Source: JADHUC01 sp964617665 (GTDB taxonomy: Bacteria > Planctomycetota > Planctomycetia > Pirellulales > Pirellulaceae). Taken from it: a DNA stretch of 34,180 nucleotides. Positions 15,305 to 26,000 of this stretch are shown in pieces (position 1 is the first letter of the stretch; every line of letters begins with the position of its first letter). The translations under genes were made by a program, and so were the position numbers. A model generated the notes under the pieces. That model was not told where the DNA came from. It made no database searches and saw only the letters and a program-made list of their open reading frames with translations. Where the stretch lies: NCBI GenBank assembly GCA_964617665.1, contig CAZUAH010000089.1, positions 1-34,180 on the forward strand. Reading direction: 5' to 3'.

Positions 15305-18300
15305 TCGGAATCAACGGAATCGCGCCAGAATCGCTGGCGGAAGCGTCTTCGCTGTGGTTGATCGTGTTGTTGGACGCGGCTCTGAAGGGTCTGATCGTGC
15401 TGCTGGTTGCCGCGGTCGCGACCAGACTAATGCAAAAGGCCTCGGCAGCAACGCGTCATCTGGTGTGGCTGTTTGCTGCGCTGAGCCTGTTAGTGCTGCC
15501 CGTGCTTTCGTTGACGCTGCCGCAGTGGAATGTGCTGCCAAGCTGGATGGGCTGGCCCTCACGCCACGCCCCCACCCCAGTAGCACAAGCCGATCCATCG
15601 CCGGATCCGGCAGATGATCTGGAGGTCGCTGATTCCGGGATGCCGACTCACTGGGATGGTCCGTCGGAGTCGGAATCGCTGTCCGTTGCCGATGCCTCCG
15701 CCGTTTTCACCCCAGCCACACAGCATGCGGGTTCGCCCTCGCCTCAAGAACACGAGGCAACGGTCCCGAAAGGCCACTCCACCAGCGCGGTCGCCGAGTC
15801 GTTGCCGGAAGCGACAGTGGCGGTAGCGCAAATCGCGCCGGGCAGTGCATTCCCATGGCAGGCGTGCGTCCTGATGGCATGGGTGGCCGGTTCGCTCGTC
15901 GCGATCCTGCCAATCGTCCTTGGTGGGCTGAGCCTGTGGTGGTTGAAGCGAACAGCGGTTGTGGCCTCGGATGGGCAACTGACGACGGCATTGCCCGAAG
16001 TGGTGACGGAACTGGGGATTCGACGCAAGGTGGCACTGCTTCTAAGCGACCGACGGTTGGTTCCCATGCAGTGGGGCACATGGCGGCCGATTCTGCTGCT
16101 GCCGGAAAGCGCACGCGAGTGGTCGTCGGATCGACTGCGGGCCGTGCTCCTGCACGAACTGGCACATGTCAGACGGAACGATTGCTTGGTCAGGATGCTT
16201 GTTCACCTGTTATGCGCAATCTACTGGTTCAATCCTTTGATGTGGATCGCGCGGCGATGCTTGCAGGTCGAAAGCGAGGCAGCATGCGACGACTTGGTCA
16301 TACGTGCCGGATACGAACCCAGAGACTACGCTCAGCATTTGCTCGAGGTTGTCGCTGGGCTTCACAAGACACGTCTAGCCGGTGCGGCGGCCATGGCGAT
16401 GGCTTCGCATACGAGGCTGGAAACGCGGATGCTGGCGATCCTTGACCGATCGCGTAACCGGAGATCGGTGACTCGAATGGTTGCCGGGGCGGTTTTGGTC
16501 TGTTTACTGGGCCTGACCGTTCCATTGGCCATGCTGCACGAGGCTTCGGTCGGCGCGTCTGCGGAGGCATCCGAAGAGGCGTCCGTCGCGGCAGACTCCA
16601 AAGCCCGTCGAGAGAAAGCCGAAAAGTTCATTCATTTGCTCAAGGAAAGGAAGTTTCGCGAGGCCGTTGGGCTGTTCGATTCTACATTGTTTCCAGCGCT
16701 GCCTTACACGGAACTGGTGCGCATCTGGGACGAATTCGAGAAGAGATGCGGCTCGTTTCGCGAGGCCATTTCTTACACCGAACGAGATTTCTCGGGCGAG
16801 ACGCTGACTGAAGCCCGTTGCCAATGGGAAAAGGCCGTGATGCTCATACGACTGGCCTTCGACGGCGAGAACCGCATCTCCGGCTTTTGGCTCGCTCGCG
16901 ACCGCGAGGGGCCCACGCCCGAAGGCTTTCGGCGCGGAGGATATGCCTTCGGCGCGAAAGTGAAGCCGTTGGCTGAAAAGGAGGCTTCGGGCGGCAAGAA
17001 GCGAGAGGAGGGCAAGCTCGCCATTGACGTCCGGATTTCGGGCGTTGACGGCAATCCCATCGACCAGCGCAGCGCCGTCACGATTTGGGAGCGAGTCAAT
17101 GCGTCCGACGTGGAGCCTCGTGACCGGACGTCAAACGATCCGCGAGACGGTACGATCTGGCGGCGCGTGTCTGGTTCGCTCGCTGGCCAAACCAGCCCCG
17201 CCCGCAACGGCAAAGACCGCTTCTTGTCCAGGAGCAACCTCCGTCCCGGCGTCTACCGTGTAACCGCATTCGTGGGTTCGCGCAAAGAGAAGATGCTGGG
17301 GATGGCGGTCAGTGAGCCAATCCGGCTGGACGGATCGCAGACGACGACTCTCGTCCCGATCTCCATTCAGGAAGGCCCGACCGCGACGTTTACGATTCTG
17401 GACTCCGAAACGGAAGCCCCCATCGCCTATCCGACGCCAGGCATCCGCTTGACACGGAACGACGGATTTGACGTCGAGTGGAATCCGCTCAATTCAAATC
17501 TGTTTCCCGGCGACGATGGGAAATACCGAATCGAACACCTCACGCCGGCTTCTTACGAGGTTGATGTATCGGCACGGGCCTACGCTTACGGCTATCCCGA
17601 GTACCGGCTGGAGGAACCCGTCACGATTGAGGTGCGCGATGGCGAGGCTAACGATTTCGTTTTCAAGCTTCCGCCAATCCCGCTGGACGAAGCCGAAGCG
17701 CAGAAACGCTGGCCGTGGGCCGTCGAAGGCGTGGTTACGGTACACGGACAGCCGTTGGAGGGCGTGAAGATTCGGGCGGCTTGTGGTATGGGAACACTAC
17801 GCAGCACCATGCCGGTGACGAGCGATTCGGACGGCCGGTATCTTCTGCGGTTTGGCCCCGGCATGATGATAAAGAATGAGGAAACGGGCGAGTGGGGCGC
17901 CGGCGTTCAGGTTGCATCCATCTTCGCGTCGAAAGATGGCTACGCCGAGGAGAACCTGGGGCGTCAGGGTGGTCTACTGATGGCCGACGAGATGCCAGAG
18001 GATGAATCGCGCTGGGACAAGAAGCGTATCATCCTGCCGGGCAAGCCCTATCGCCTCGATTTCACCATGGTGCCCCGTGCCACGATCAAAGGACAGCTTG
18101 TCGACGAAGACGGGAATCCGCTCCCGGAGACACGCATTTACCTGGATGGAGACAAGCTTCCGCCCAGTTCCAGCGTATACAGGGTGACCACAACTGACGC
18201 CGAGGGCCGTTTCCAGTTCGACGACATCGCGTCAGGTTTCGCGTGGTGGTTCGAACTAAGCGACTCGAAGGACTTCGCTTTGCCCCGCACACAACCGACT

Positions 18301-20472
18301 ACGCTCCGTGAGGGCGGAGACTATCAAGTGGAACTGCGTGTCACCTCCCACGAAGACGTCGGCAAAATGCTGCGGATCGCCAACGTGCATGATTCGCACG
18401 GACAAGATGTCTCGGACCAAGTGCTTGGCGACGATCCCCGCGCCCGGCCCTTCGTCGACGACGAAACCGCAGCCAAAGCTCGCGAGATACTCGACCGCGT
18501 AGCCGAGGCGAACCGCTATTGGTTCAGAAGTCCTTCAGACGACATAGATTCGTTTTCGTACACCTTCCATCTTGCGGGCAAGGAACAGCGAAAGATCACA
18601 TACGAGGACTACCGCAATGCAAGAAGTTGGCATCGAGAATGGTACCCGAAAGGGATCAGCTATACGGGCGGAGCGCGAGTCCTGACGTCGTTGCGTACAC
18701 GGGCCAAGTTCCGGGAGGTGCAGATCGGCGACCAGCAGATATCGCTCTACTTCGTACTCAAAGGGCTGCCGTCGAAGGTGGCCGCGGGCAACGGAATTTC
18801 CCGCTCCTGGCACGGCTTCTCCAGCACAACGATGCACGAAGGTCGATTTATCTTCGACGCCAAACGCCTGACGCCTATCTCCATCGAGTATGGCGGCACA
18901 AGCGAACGGTACAGCGACTATGTGGAGGTCCGGCCATCTTGTTATGTGCCGCTGTCTATCCAGATCGGCAAGCCCGGATCAGAATATCGCTGGTCCTTCC
19001 GCGTCTACAAACCCGGTTTGTGGCTATTCCATCAGTCGTACCTACAGGGCGGCGATTCTGACGAGCCGGTCGCATCTCTCAAAAACGTGGAGGTCAACGG
19101 CAAGGCGGCGGAGTTGATGCTCGCGCCCGATAAGACGACGGCGACAGGCGATGATGTCGGACAAATACTCGCGCAACTTGTAAAAGGCGACTCAGCCGAC
19201 AAGCAGCGCAATCCTCATGATACAGCCGTGCCTTGGGGCGAAGCGGTAGGCGGCCTGCAGATGCGTTTGACAAAGGCGGGCGACGAGAAGTCGGCCAACA
19301 TCCCGCTAGTCCTGGAACTCAGAAATACTTCGGACGCGCCGGTTTGGCTGGAACGACTTTGGGACGTCTATCTTGTCGAGGCGACTGACACTGCGGGCGG
19401 ACGAGTCCATCTCGCTAATCGGCTAGATCCGCCTGGCCCATGGACGACGCGCAAGACGGACATTCAACCAGGCGAGACGATTCGATGGACCGATTGGTGC
19501 GGTCGTTTCCGCGGGGCCAAGCCGCCCGACGGCAACGGACGGGTGCGAATCCGATTCTTTCTTCCGCTGCGTCGAGCCCGTGCCGACGAACCGGATTTGT
19601 CCGTGTATACCAACTGGCTCACTCTGCCGATGCTTGATCCACGGCAGATTGCGGGCGAGGCAGATCTGCCTAACGGCTGGAGTGGCGTCCAGAGCTTTGT
19701 CTGCGTGCACAATCCGGGAGGCCTGTCGCCGCCGCGGCGATTGCACGTCGATGGTCAAGGGCGCGCTCGATTGGTGCGACCGCCCTGGGGATACGAGGAC
19801 AAGGTAGTGCCGTTTGGCCGTTACGAAACGCGATTGGAAAGGAAAGATCTTGACCATTTGCTCGGACTTCTTCGCGAACAAAAAATCTGGGAGGTGGACA
19901 AACCCATTTTGCCGTCCGTGAGTGATGATGGCGAACTCGGCTTTGCGCTGATAGTCGACAAAACCGGGCTGGTGCGGTCGTTTCCGGGCATGTTTGTCGA
20001 GAAACGCCCGCCTTTGCGAGCATTGCAGTCGGAGATGGAACGGCTAATGGCCAAGGTCGTGGAGCAGGCCACGAAGGAAGGAACAGCATTCCCAGTGGGC
20101 GCCACAGGCCCGAACAGCCGCCTGCTCGCACAGGCATGGGCGCGACTCGTGGCGGAAAGCACGGACAAGGTTACCGGAGGCATGAGGGGAGTCGATGTCG
20201 ATCTGGCTGCGCGAGAACTCCGAGAGACCTATCCCACTGTGCTTTTTGCGACTGCGGAAGAGCAGCGACAGTTCTCGCGCAGGCAGTTTCCCGACGCAGA
20301 AAACGCGGAGTTGTTTTCCGCTTGCGCGGAGAAACTGGAGCAGCAGAGTACGCTTCCCGAGATCGCTCCATTCCTGATCCGCAAGTTCCGCGCCGGCGAA
20401 TTAAAACGGGATGAGTTGGAAGTCGCGCGGCGTTTTCTTGAGGCGGTTGCTGGGGAAGCAGACGTCGAGTAG
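15301..20472 (+). CDS. M56 (BlaR1-type) metalloprotease receptor with DUF3887-like and carboxypeptidase-regulatory-like domains (module 3)
   Basis: This is a 1,723-aa protein, about three times the length of BlaR1. Membrane segments lie at about 17-40, 50-74 and 186-214, with a Ser/Pro/Ala-rich loop at 85-175. The M56 core has HELAH at 285-289, NPLMWIARR and ESEAACDD with ligand Glu326; a fourth helix is at about 392-412. Residues about 438-535 resemble DUF3887 (KFIHLLKERKFREAVGLFDSTL). Then come several beta-sandwich segments of the carboxypeptidase regulatory type (GVVTVHGQPLEGVKI...SDGRYLLRF; GQLVDEDGNPLPETRIYLDG...AEGRFQFDDIASG). The last ~700 residues (after about 1,040) include an unrecognised region and a beta-rich segment with IQPGETIRWTDW. 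By family, the protease relieves repression by its BlaI partner; what it senses is unknown. It converges on the anti-sigma-like gene at 20692. Confidence 0.85.
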   Translation: MIGINGIAPESLAEASSLWLIVLLDAALKGLIVLLVAAVATRLMQKASAATRHLVWLFAALSLLVLPVLSLTLPQWNVLPSWMGWPSRHAPTPVAQADPSPDPADDLEVADSGMPTHWDGPSESESLSVADASAVFTPATQHAGSPSPQEHEATVPKGHSTSAVAESLPEATVAVAQIAPGSAFPWQACVLMAWVAGSLVAILPIVLGGLSLWWLKRTAVVASDGQLTTALPEVVTELGIRRKVALLLSDRRLVPMQWGTWRPILLLPESAREWSSDRLRAVLLHELAHVRRNDCLVRMLVHLLCAIYWFNPLMWIARRCLQVESEAACDDLVIRAGYEPRDYAQHLLEVVAGLHKTRLAGAAAMAMASHTRLETRMLAILDRSRNRRSVTRMVAGAVLVCLLGLTVPLAMLHEASVGASAEASEEASVAADSKARREKAEKFIHLLKERKFREAVGLFDSTLFPALPYTELVRIWDEFEKRCGSFREAISYTERDFSGETLTEARCQWEKAVMLIRLAFDGENRISGFWLARDREGPTPEGFRRGGYAFGAKVKPLAEKEASGGKKREEGKLAIDVRISGVDGNPIDQRSAVTIWERVNASDVEPRDRTSNDPRDGTIWRRVSGSLAGQTSPARNGKDRFLSRSNLRPGVYRVTAFVGSRKEKMLGMAVSEPIRLDGSQTTTLVPISIQEGPTATFTILDSETEAPIAYPTPGIRLTRNDGFDVEWNPLNSNLFPGDDGKYRIEHLTPASYEVDVSARAYAYGYPEYRLEEPVTIEVRDGEANDFVFKLPPIPLDEAEAQKRWPWAVEGVVTVHGQPLEGVKIRAACGMGTLRSTMPVTSDSDGRYLLRFGPGMMIKNEETGEWGAGVQVASIFASKDGYAEENLGRQGGLLMADEMPEDESRWDKKRIILPGKPYRLDFTMVPRATIKGQLVDEDGNPLPETRIYLDGDKLPPSSSVYRVTTTDAEGRFQFDDIASGFAWWFELSDSKDFALPRTQPTTLREGGDYQVELRVTSHEDVGKMLRIANVHDSHGQDVSDQVLGDDPRARPFVDDETAAKAREILDRVAEANRYWFRSPSDDIDSFSYTFHLAGKEQRKITYEDYRNARSWHREWYPKGISYTGGARVLTSLRTRAKFREVQIGDQQISLYFVLKGLPSKVAAGNGISRSWHGFSSTTMHEGRFIFDAKRLTPISIEYGGTSERYSDYVEVRPSCYVPLSIQIGKPGSEYRWSFRVYKPGLWLFHQSYLQGGDSDEPVASLKNVEVNGKAAELMLAPDKTTATGDDVGQILAQLVKGDSADKQRNPHDTAVPWGEAVGGLQMRLTKAGDEKSANIPLVLELRNTSDAPVWLERLWDVYLVEATDTAGGRVHLANRLDPPGPWTTRKTDIQPGETIRWTDWCGRFRGAKPPDGNGRVRIRFFLPLRRARADEPDLSVYTNWLTLPMLDPRQIAGEADLPNGWSGVQSFVCVHNPGGLSPPRRLHVDGQGRARLVRPPWGYEDKVVPFGRYETRLERKDLDHLLGLLREQKIWEVDKPILPSVSDDGELGFALIVDKTGLVRSFPGMFVEKRPPLRALQSEMERLMAKVVEQATKEGTAFPVGATGPNSRLLAQAWARLVAESTDKVTGGMRGVDVDLAARELRETYPTVLFATAEEQRQFSRRQFPDAENAELFSACAEKLEQQSTLPEIAPFLIRKFRAGELKRDELEVARRFLEAVAGEADVE

Positions 20473-20535
20473 GGCCCTGACCTGTTGAAAATATGCGATT
20501 GACTCGAAGCGGCGTTCATCCGGTTTTTCTGTCAG

Positions 20536-20613
20536 ATCCGTGGGCCGGCGCTGCCATCCGTGGGTGTCGTTTTCCGTCGTTACGCCCACCGATGGCAAGG
20601 CCGACCCACGGAT
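20536..20613. repeat. Imperfect 31-bp inverted repeat between convergent genes
   Basis: 20536-20566 pairs with 20583-20613 at 26 of 31 positions, around a 16-base loop; ATCCGTGGG and CCCACGGAT form the ends. It starts 63 bases after the M56 stop and ends 78 bases before the opposing stop. It could act as a bidirectional transcription barrier, although no T-tract follows. Its GC-rich imperfect arms also resemble dispersed palindromic elements. Confidence 0.65.
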
Positions 20614-20691
20614 AAAGAGGAACAACAAGGGATTCATCACAGCCGGTTTTCGGCGGTGTCAAGATCAAGTTTTCAACACCCGAGACCGGGC

Positions 20692-22350
20692 CTAATCGGT
20701 CACTTGCGCGTCGTCAATCGTGAAGAGAGAATCGGGCAAGTCGGCGTCCAAATCCATGTGGTAGTAAACGGTTGTTGTCCGTGGCGTTGGCTTCCTGCCG
20801 GCCATTTCGTCCTCATGCTCGACTATGAATCCCGTATTACGGAGAACGGTGGGATACCAGAGACCGTTTGTTGTTTGTCGGAAGTCCTCCATGCGCATGC
20901 TCCAATGCTCGGTACAGGATTCTGGATCTGGAGGCGTATCGGCAGGGACGTAGAACAGTTCCGCTTTGACGACGGCGTGTCCTTTAGCAGGGTCGACATA
21001 GCACCATTCGTGCCAAACGGATAGATCGGACATTTTGCAGGATCGCTTGGTCAGCACATAGCCGGGAGCATCGGAGGGGCGACGATCCAACTCGAACGTC
21101 GCGTCTCCGTCGGGAGTCAGGTCGGGGTATACCAGTTCCCAGAGCTTGACATACGGCGCAAACGCTAGGCCCCTGCAGCTGAGCCACGCCACGGACATCA
21201 AATCCTGCGGTGCTACGTACCTGCCAACTCTTCTCCATCGGACATCTTTTTCGGCGGACCGGCCGAGGCTGGGATTTCTATACACGGTCTTTCCATCACA
21301 GATGTACAGCGGGATCGAGTTAGCCCGTTTCAGCAGCTCTGCGAACCAGTCGCTTACCGCCTGGTCGACCGCAGGCTCGCGCGGGTCGAGGCCGCCGCAC
21401 ACGTCCACTCGCCAACGGTCTCCTTTTCGGCTTACGATGAAAATGCGGTCTTCCTCATCTTCGGCGACCATCAGACGGAAGTCGCCAATCATGGATCGGC
21501 TGGCCGCCATGGCGTCGAACAACCGTTGAGCCTCGTCCGAGGGCATGCGGTCGACGAGTTTGGCTTCGCGCGGTACGCCCAATGCGTAGATGTCGGTCGG
21601 GCCGTCCTCCGGGTAGTCGAACTCCCACTTGTGCGACTGCGATGCGTCATCGGGCGACGTCACGAACAGGTAGACGGGAAGCCTGGTTTCCGGGTCGACA
21701 CGCAATGTTGCCTGATTCGCCTTACCGGGGAACAGAACCATATGAAACTCGATCCATTTCTTGCCGCCTTCCATGACTTCTCGCCGTTCTTGGTCGACGA
21801 TCTTGACACTCCCGAAAAGCCACGGGCCGATTGCGTCCTCGTCCTGGGACAAGGCATCCATCGGAAGGACCCTGCCCGCATCCTCCTCTCCCAACGGCCT
21901 CTTGAAGATCGCTCCACCGAAGTACTCGTATTTGGCCCGCTCCCGGCCGTCGACGAACTGGAAGGAACGTCCCCCTCGTCTGGCCCAGATCTGCCGTTCG
22001 GGCGACAGCCATATGTTCGAGCGGTCACCTGAATCTGTAAGAGTCCCGCGAATCCACTGCTGCGACTGGATAGCCTTCGTCACGTCCGCCCAGCCGACGG
22101 ATGGTGAGGGAACGACCAGTAAGGCGATCAACACCGCACCGGCGACTGTGGCAACCGTAACGACGGACGCAGCGACGAGCCGCCAGCGACGTTTCCCGCC
22201 GCGCGGCGCAAGCGTCGACGGTTCTTCGGTCGCATCGTCAGCGACTGACTCGCGAACTTCGTCCATCACGCGATCGGTCAATCGCGGCCGTTCGCGAAGC
22301 GTGGTCCCCAACGCTTCCAGACGATCTTCCAAGGGAGTGTTCTGGTTCAT
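20692..22350 (-). CDS. Membrane-anchored putative anti-sigma factor with LolA-like extracytoplasmic region
   Basis: ATG 22350 overlaps the sigma stop (ATGA) and has AGGAG nine bases upstream; an earlier in-frame codon at 22374 lies inside the sigma gene and is less likely. The 552-aa product has a charged cytoplasmic N-terminus (LEDRLEALGTTLRERPRLTDRVMDEV), one membrane helix at about 57-82, and a long extracytoplasmic part. Residues about 90-290 resemble LolA/LolB-like beta sheets in planctomycete anti-sigma-linked proteins (ATLRVDPETRLPVYLFV, WEFDYPEDGPTDIYALGVP). The similar second half (about 300-550) ends YYHMDLDADLPDSLFTID and may be a duplicate. No zinc-binding motif is seen. The anti-sigma role is inferred from coupling to the sigma gene. 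Confidence 0.78.
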   Translation of the reverse strand: MNQNTPLEDRLEALGTTLRERPRLTDRVMDEVRESVADDATEEPSTLAPRGGKRRWRLVAASVVTVATVAGAVLIALLVVPSPSVGWADVTKAIQSQQWIRGTLTDSGDRSNIWLSPERQIWARRGGRSFQFVDGRERAKYEYFGGAIFKRPLGEEDAGRVLPMDALSQDEDAIGPWLFGSVKIVDQERREVMEGGKKWIEFHMVLFPGKANQATLRVDPETRLPVYLFVTSPDDASQSHKWEFDYPEDGPTDIYALGVPREAKLVDRMPSDEAQRLFDAMAASRSMIGDFRLMVAEDEEDRIFIVSRKGDRWRVDVCGGLDPREPAVDQAVSDWFAELLKRANSIPLYICDGKTVYRNPSLGRSAEKDVRWRRVGRYVAPQDLMSVAWLSCRGLAFAPYVKLWELVYPDLTPDGDATFELDRRPSDAPGYVLTKRSCKMSDLSVWHEWCYVDPAKGHAVVKAELFYVPADTPPDPESCTEHWSMRMEDFRQTTNGLWYPTVLRNTGFIVEHEDEMAGRKPTPRTTTVYYHMDLDADLPDSLFTIDDAQVTD

Positions 22351-22877
22351 CGCAGATTCTCCTTGTCCCACCATGAACGCAAGCGGCGGGTCGCGCGAGA
22401 AAGCTGTTTCGTTACGGTGCCGATGGGGCGAGCTGTGATTTCGGCGATCTGGGCCATGCTGTGACCGTCAAAATATCGCAGCCCGACGAGCACACGTTCG
22501 TGTTCCGGCAAACGAGCGACTAGACTCAACAGATGCTCGTTCTCGATCCAGCTTTGGTCGCCGGGCACACCTGGACTCTCGTGTTGAGAGTCATCCAGCG
22601 GGACGCTCACGGGGGCCCGCCGCGCCCTAGCTGTGTCGACTACCTTTCGACGTGCGATCTGCATCAGCCACGGCCCGAACTTGGCTTCGTCACGCAGAGT
22701 ATCCAACCGCCGAAAGGCGAGTAGCAGTGTTTCTTGCGACACATCCTCGGCCAGATGCATATCCCGCAGTTCTGCGAGCGCAGCGGCTAACACACTTCGT
22801 TCATATCGCTCGATCAGCCGGCCAAACGCCTCGACGTCGCCGCGCCGCACGCTGGCCACCAATTCCGCATCCGACAT
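22347..22877 (-). CDS. ECF-type RNA polymerase sigma factor
   Basis: The product is 176 aa from ATG 22877 (GTG 22880 directly before it is possible). Region 2: MSDAELVASVRRGDVEAFGRLIERYE, AEDVSQETLLLAFRRLDTL and KFGPWLMQIARRKVVDTAR. Region 4: LVARLPEHERVLVGLRYFDGHSMAQIAEITARPIGTVTKQLSRATRRLR, with a clear helix-turn-helix. It is a classical RpoE-like ECF factor and should be controlled by the overlapping membrane protein downstream. GGAG lies about 14 bases upstream of the ATG, somewhat far. The 150 bp before it separate it from the large secreted protein gene. I see no convincing -35/-10 there, so it may be read from the kinase operon. Confidence 0.9.
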   Translation of the reverse strand: MSDAELVASVRRGDVEAFGRLIERYERSVLAAALAELRDMHLAEDVSQETLLLAFRRLDTLRDEAKFGPWLMQIARRKVVDTARARRAPVSVPLDDSQHESPGVPGDQSWIENEHLLSLVARLPEHERVLVGLRYFDGHSMAQIAEITARPIGTVTKQLSRATRRLRSWWDKENLR

Positions 22878-23027
22878 CACAGATCCGTCGCTCCTGCAGG
22901 TCGCTTCTTCATTCCGTCTCTAATAGTAGACGGACTTTGGGAGCGTTTTGCGACCTCCATCGTTGTGGAAATCCAATCAATTCCACTCGGTAGGTCGGAC
23001 AAAAGGGGATGGCTGGGGAGGGGCTCT

Positions 23028-26000
23028 TCAATCGGCCGTTGACGCCTGAACTCGCAAGGGCACCGTCACGGACAGGGTTTCGTCGCCACGGAGCACCCAG
23101 CACTTGACCTCAGACGACTCGTACTGATTCGGCTGCAGGTCGGAAAGCTCCAAGATATAAACCACGTTGTTCAACGATATGGTCTCCCAGTGATGAATGC
23201 CGACGATGACGTCGTCAACCTGCAACTTCGCCTCTGCAGCAGCACCATGCTTGCGTACTTCGATGATCTGCATCCCGCCGCGGAAACGCCTGTTCGGCAG
23301 AGCGTCCTGTGACAGCGGACGTAGCTTCACCCCCAGCACATCCCAGGTGAACTTGTCAACTGCACCATCGAGCTCGAGCTCTTCTTCGACAGGCTCGAGC
23401 TCGTGAACGCTCCAAGTTAATGGCAAAACAAACTCGGCGTCGAACGGCTCGTGGAAGGCCACGGTCAGCGATTCTGTGTAGACTCCCACATCTTGCCCAG
23501 CGTCCACTTCGACGATGATCTCTCCCTTCTCGGAAGTCTTGAGAAGTGACCTTGTGACTTGTGGGACCGAGATTTGCTTGCTCGGGGATATCGTCGGTGA
23601 TATCGAAGCGATACGGACGTCCTCGACGTACGGATTCATGACGACAAGCCGATGTTGGACCTTGGCACCGGGGGCGACGTCCCCTAGATCGCCACGTGCC
23701 TCCGCAAACATGTTCGCGGCCCAATTGGCGGTCGATGTGGCCTTGGTGGCCGAAGACGCGTTTGGTGCTGGTCGTGGTTCAGTCGCTGGAGAATCAGCGT
23801 GATATTCCCGAATCAACTCGGCGATCACATTCGCAGGTACTGCCCATACCTTGGGCCTTTCTGGATCGTAGCGGGAACCTTCGCTATCAACCGCCTCAAG
23901 CGGTAGCGTTTGTCTTCCTATGATGCCCTGCATATGCCCATTTGCCGACACCAATGCCGCACCGACGTGCAGTCCGTAGAACGGTTCGGGCGCGGCGATC
24001 TCGAAAAACCCGTCGGTCTCGCCGATGCGGTGGTTTGTCTGAGAAACACGAACCGTAGATGTATGGGACGCGTAGTTTGGACCAAAACCGCCAAGTGCAT
24101 GAACGGTGAGCCGTCGGTTCGCGGCAATCGGCTCGGCCGCCAGTGCAAGAAACGGACGACCAGTCGCGTCTATCTTCAAGAGAGCAACGCCGTACTCGGG
24201 CTTATACGCCACCAGAGACGCTCTGTGATCGGAACTCACGGTGGCTGTACGGAATTGCTCGAAGACCTGTTCTCGCTTCTGGTCCTTTTCCAGCACGGTG
24301 GCGATCAATCCGTCGGGCGAGACGACTGCGCCGAACATGTAGAGTGCCTCGGACTCTCGGGGGCCGTCGGCTTGCCGCTCTTCCATGATTGCTTCGATCC
24401 AAACGATGGCGTCGGACGGATCTTTAACCGGTTCTGCTTCAAGTTGGCGTTCGGCCTTCAACAACGCAGCCTGCAGCTCGAGGACGACCGTCTGATCGCC
24501 GATACCAAGTTGAACGTGCGTCTCGGCAATCTTCTTTGTCTTCTTTAACAGAATGATGTGTTCGTATAGTGCTGCTCGGTGTGCTTCGGTGCTCTGCGCC
24601 ACACCTAGCCGAGCCTCCAAGAGTTCTTCGGCACCCGAAAGCAATTCGCTCGGAGTGACACGTTTCTCTCCCGGGGCTTGCGGACTATGCATTTTCAGTT
24701 GCAGCAGTTCCCAACGCCTTTCCGCGATTTCCAACAACAAAAAACGGTCATCAGCATCGGGCTTGGTCTCAGGTCGACTACGCGTGTGGCCAAGTGACGA
24801 TGTACCTGTGCCGGTTTTCGACGTTGACGAGTACACTGGATCTGGCTTCGTCGAGAGACGAAGTAAGAAGCGGTAGTTGCCGATGTCCGGGTGCGAACCC
24901 GATACATCGAATGGTGGCTCGCCGATCATCCCGAAGTTGTTTCGAAAATTGATCGCTTTGATGGTGGCCAATCGCTCGAGTGGCGTGCGAGCGGCTTCGG
25001 CAGACTCCTCATCTGGGAAGACTAGCGCCAGTTTGACACGCCGCTCATACAGAGGAAAAGGAAAACTGGGGTGAACCTCTGCCGGCGGTGTTGGACTTAT
25101 CCGCGTGAAACCAAATGGAATCTGAACCCGCCAAGACTTTGGCTCTTTGTCACATTCAAAGATCACCTCCAACTTGTCGAATTGGAGGCCCGGTGGTGGT
25201 GTGACGTCCACAGTGAAAGTTGCCGCCAGCACGTTGTCGTGTCGCTGAACCTCGGTCACACCGAGCACTTTTCTACGCGTAGGGGAAGAAGAATCGAGGT
25301 TGGTGGCAGTCTGTTCGGAAGGATCATCCGGCACGCGATTGCCGAGTCGAACCGTAGCCAACACATGGCCACGGCGATCAGCTTCCGTGATGGGATTGAG
25401 GCCTGGATCCAGACGCGTCGAAACGATCGTCTCGATTCCCGCCATGGCGAACTCCTGATGCTCCGGTTTCGGCAGATAGATGACCTTGGTCACAAGTTTG
25501 CCGCTGGACGCTTGGTCCATATCCTCGTTGTGGAACTCGATAGGAATGACGTTGTGCTGCAAAAAGGCTCGGGTCTGTGCGCAGACCGGCGCCAGATCAA
25601 TCGTGCCGCTCAACTCGAGTCCTGCATGGGCTGGAATATTGTTCAACCGAAAAGGCACGGGCCCGTCGGATGAACTCCCGAAGATATTGACACGGGCCGG
25701 GAGCTCAATTGTTGGTGCGTCGGTTCGATCGGGAGGCAAGGTCACGCGTGCTCGATGCGGTACGGAAAACAGAATCTGCGCGACGAACTTGGCATCCGCG
25801 GGAATGTAGTCTCCCGTCTGAGTCATCTCCTGCAGGGATTGCGTTTGAGTCACTCCCGCTGACGCCGTCGGCCGTGGCGTGGATTCCTCAGAGCCATCCC
25901 AACGATACTCCGGATTCAGCAGATCTTCGATGCGCCGATCAATGATTTCCTCCTTGATGCGTTCGCGTGAGGCTATCTGCTGTTCGATGCGAGCCAGCCG

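Noticed and set aside
22881..23027. Possible ECF autoregulated promoter before the sigma gene at 22877
   Set aside because: TGGAATT and GTCTA-like strings exist but their spacing is far from the usual 16-17 bases.
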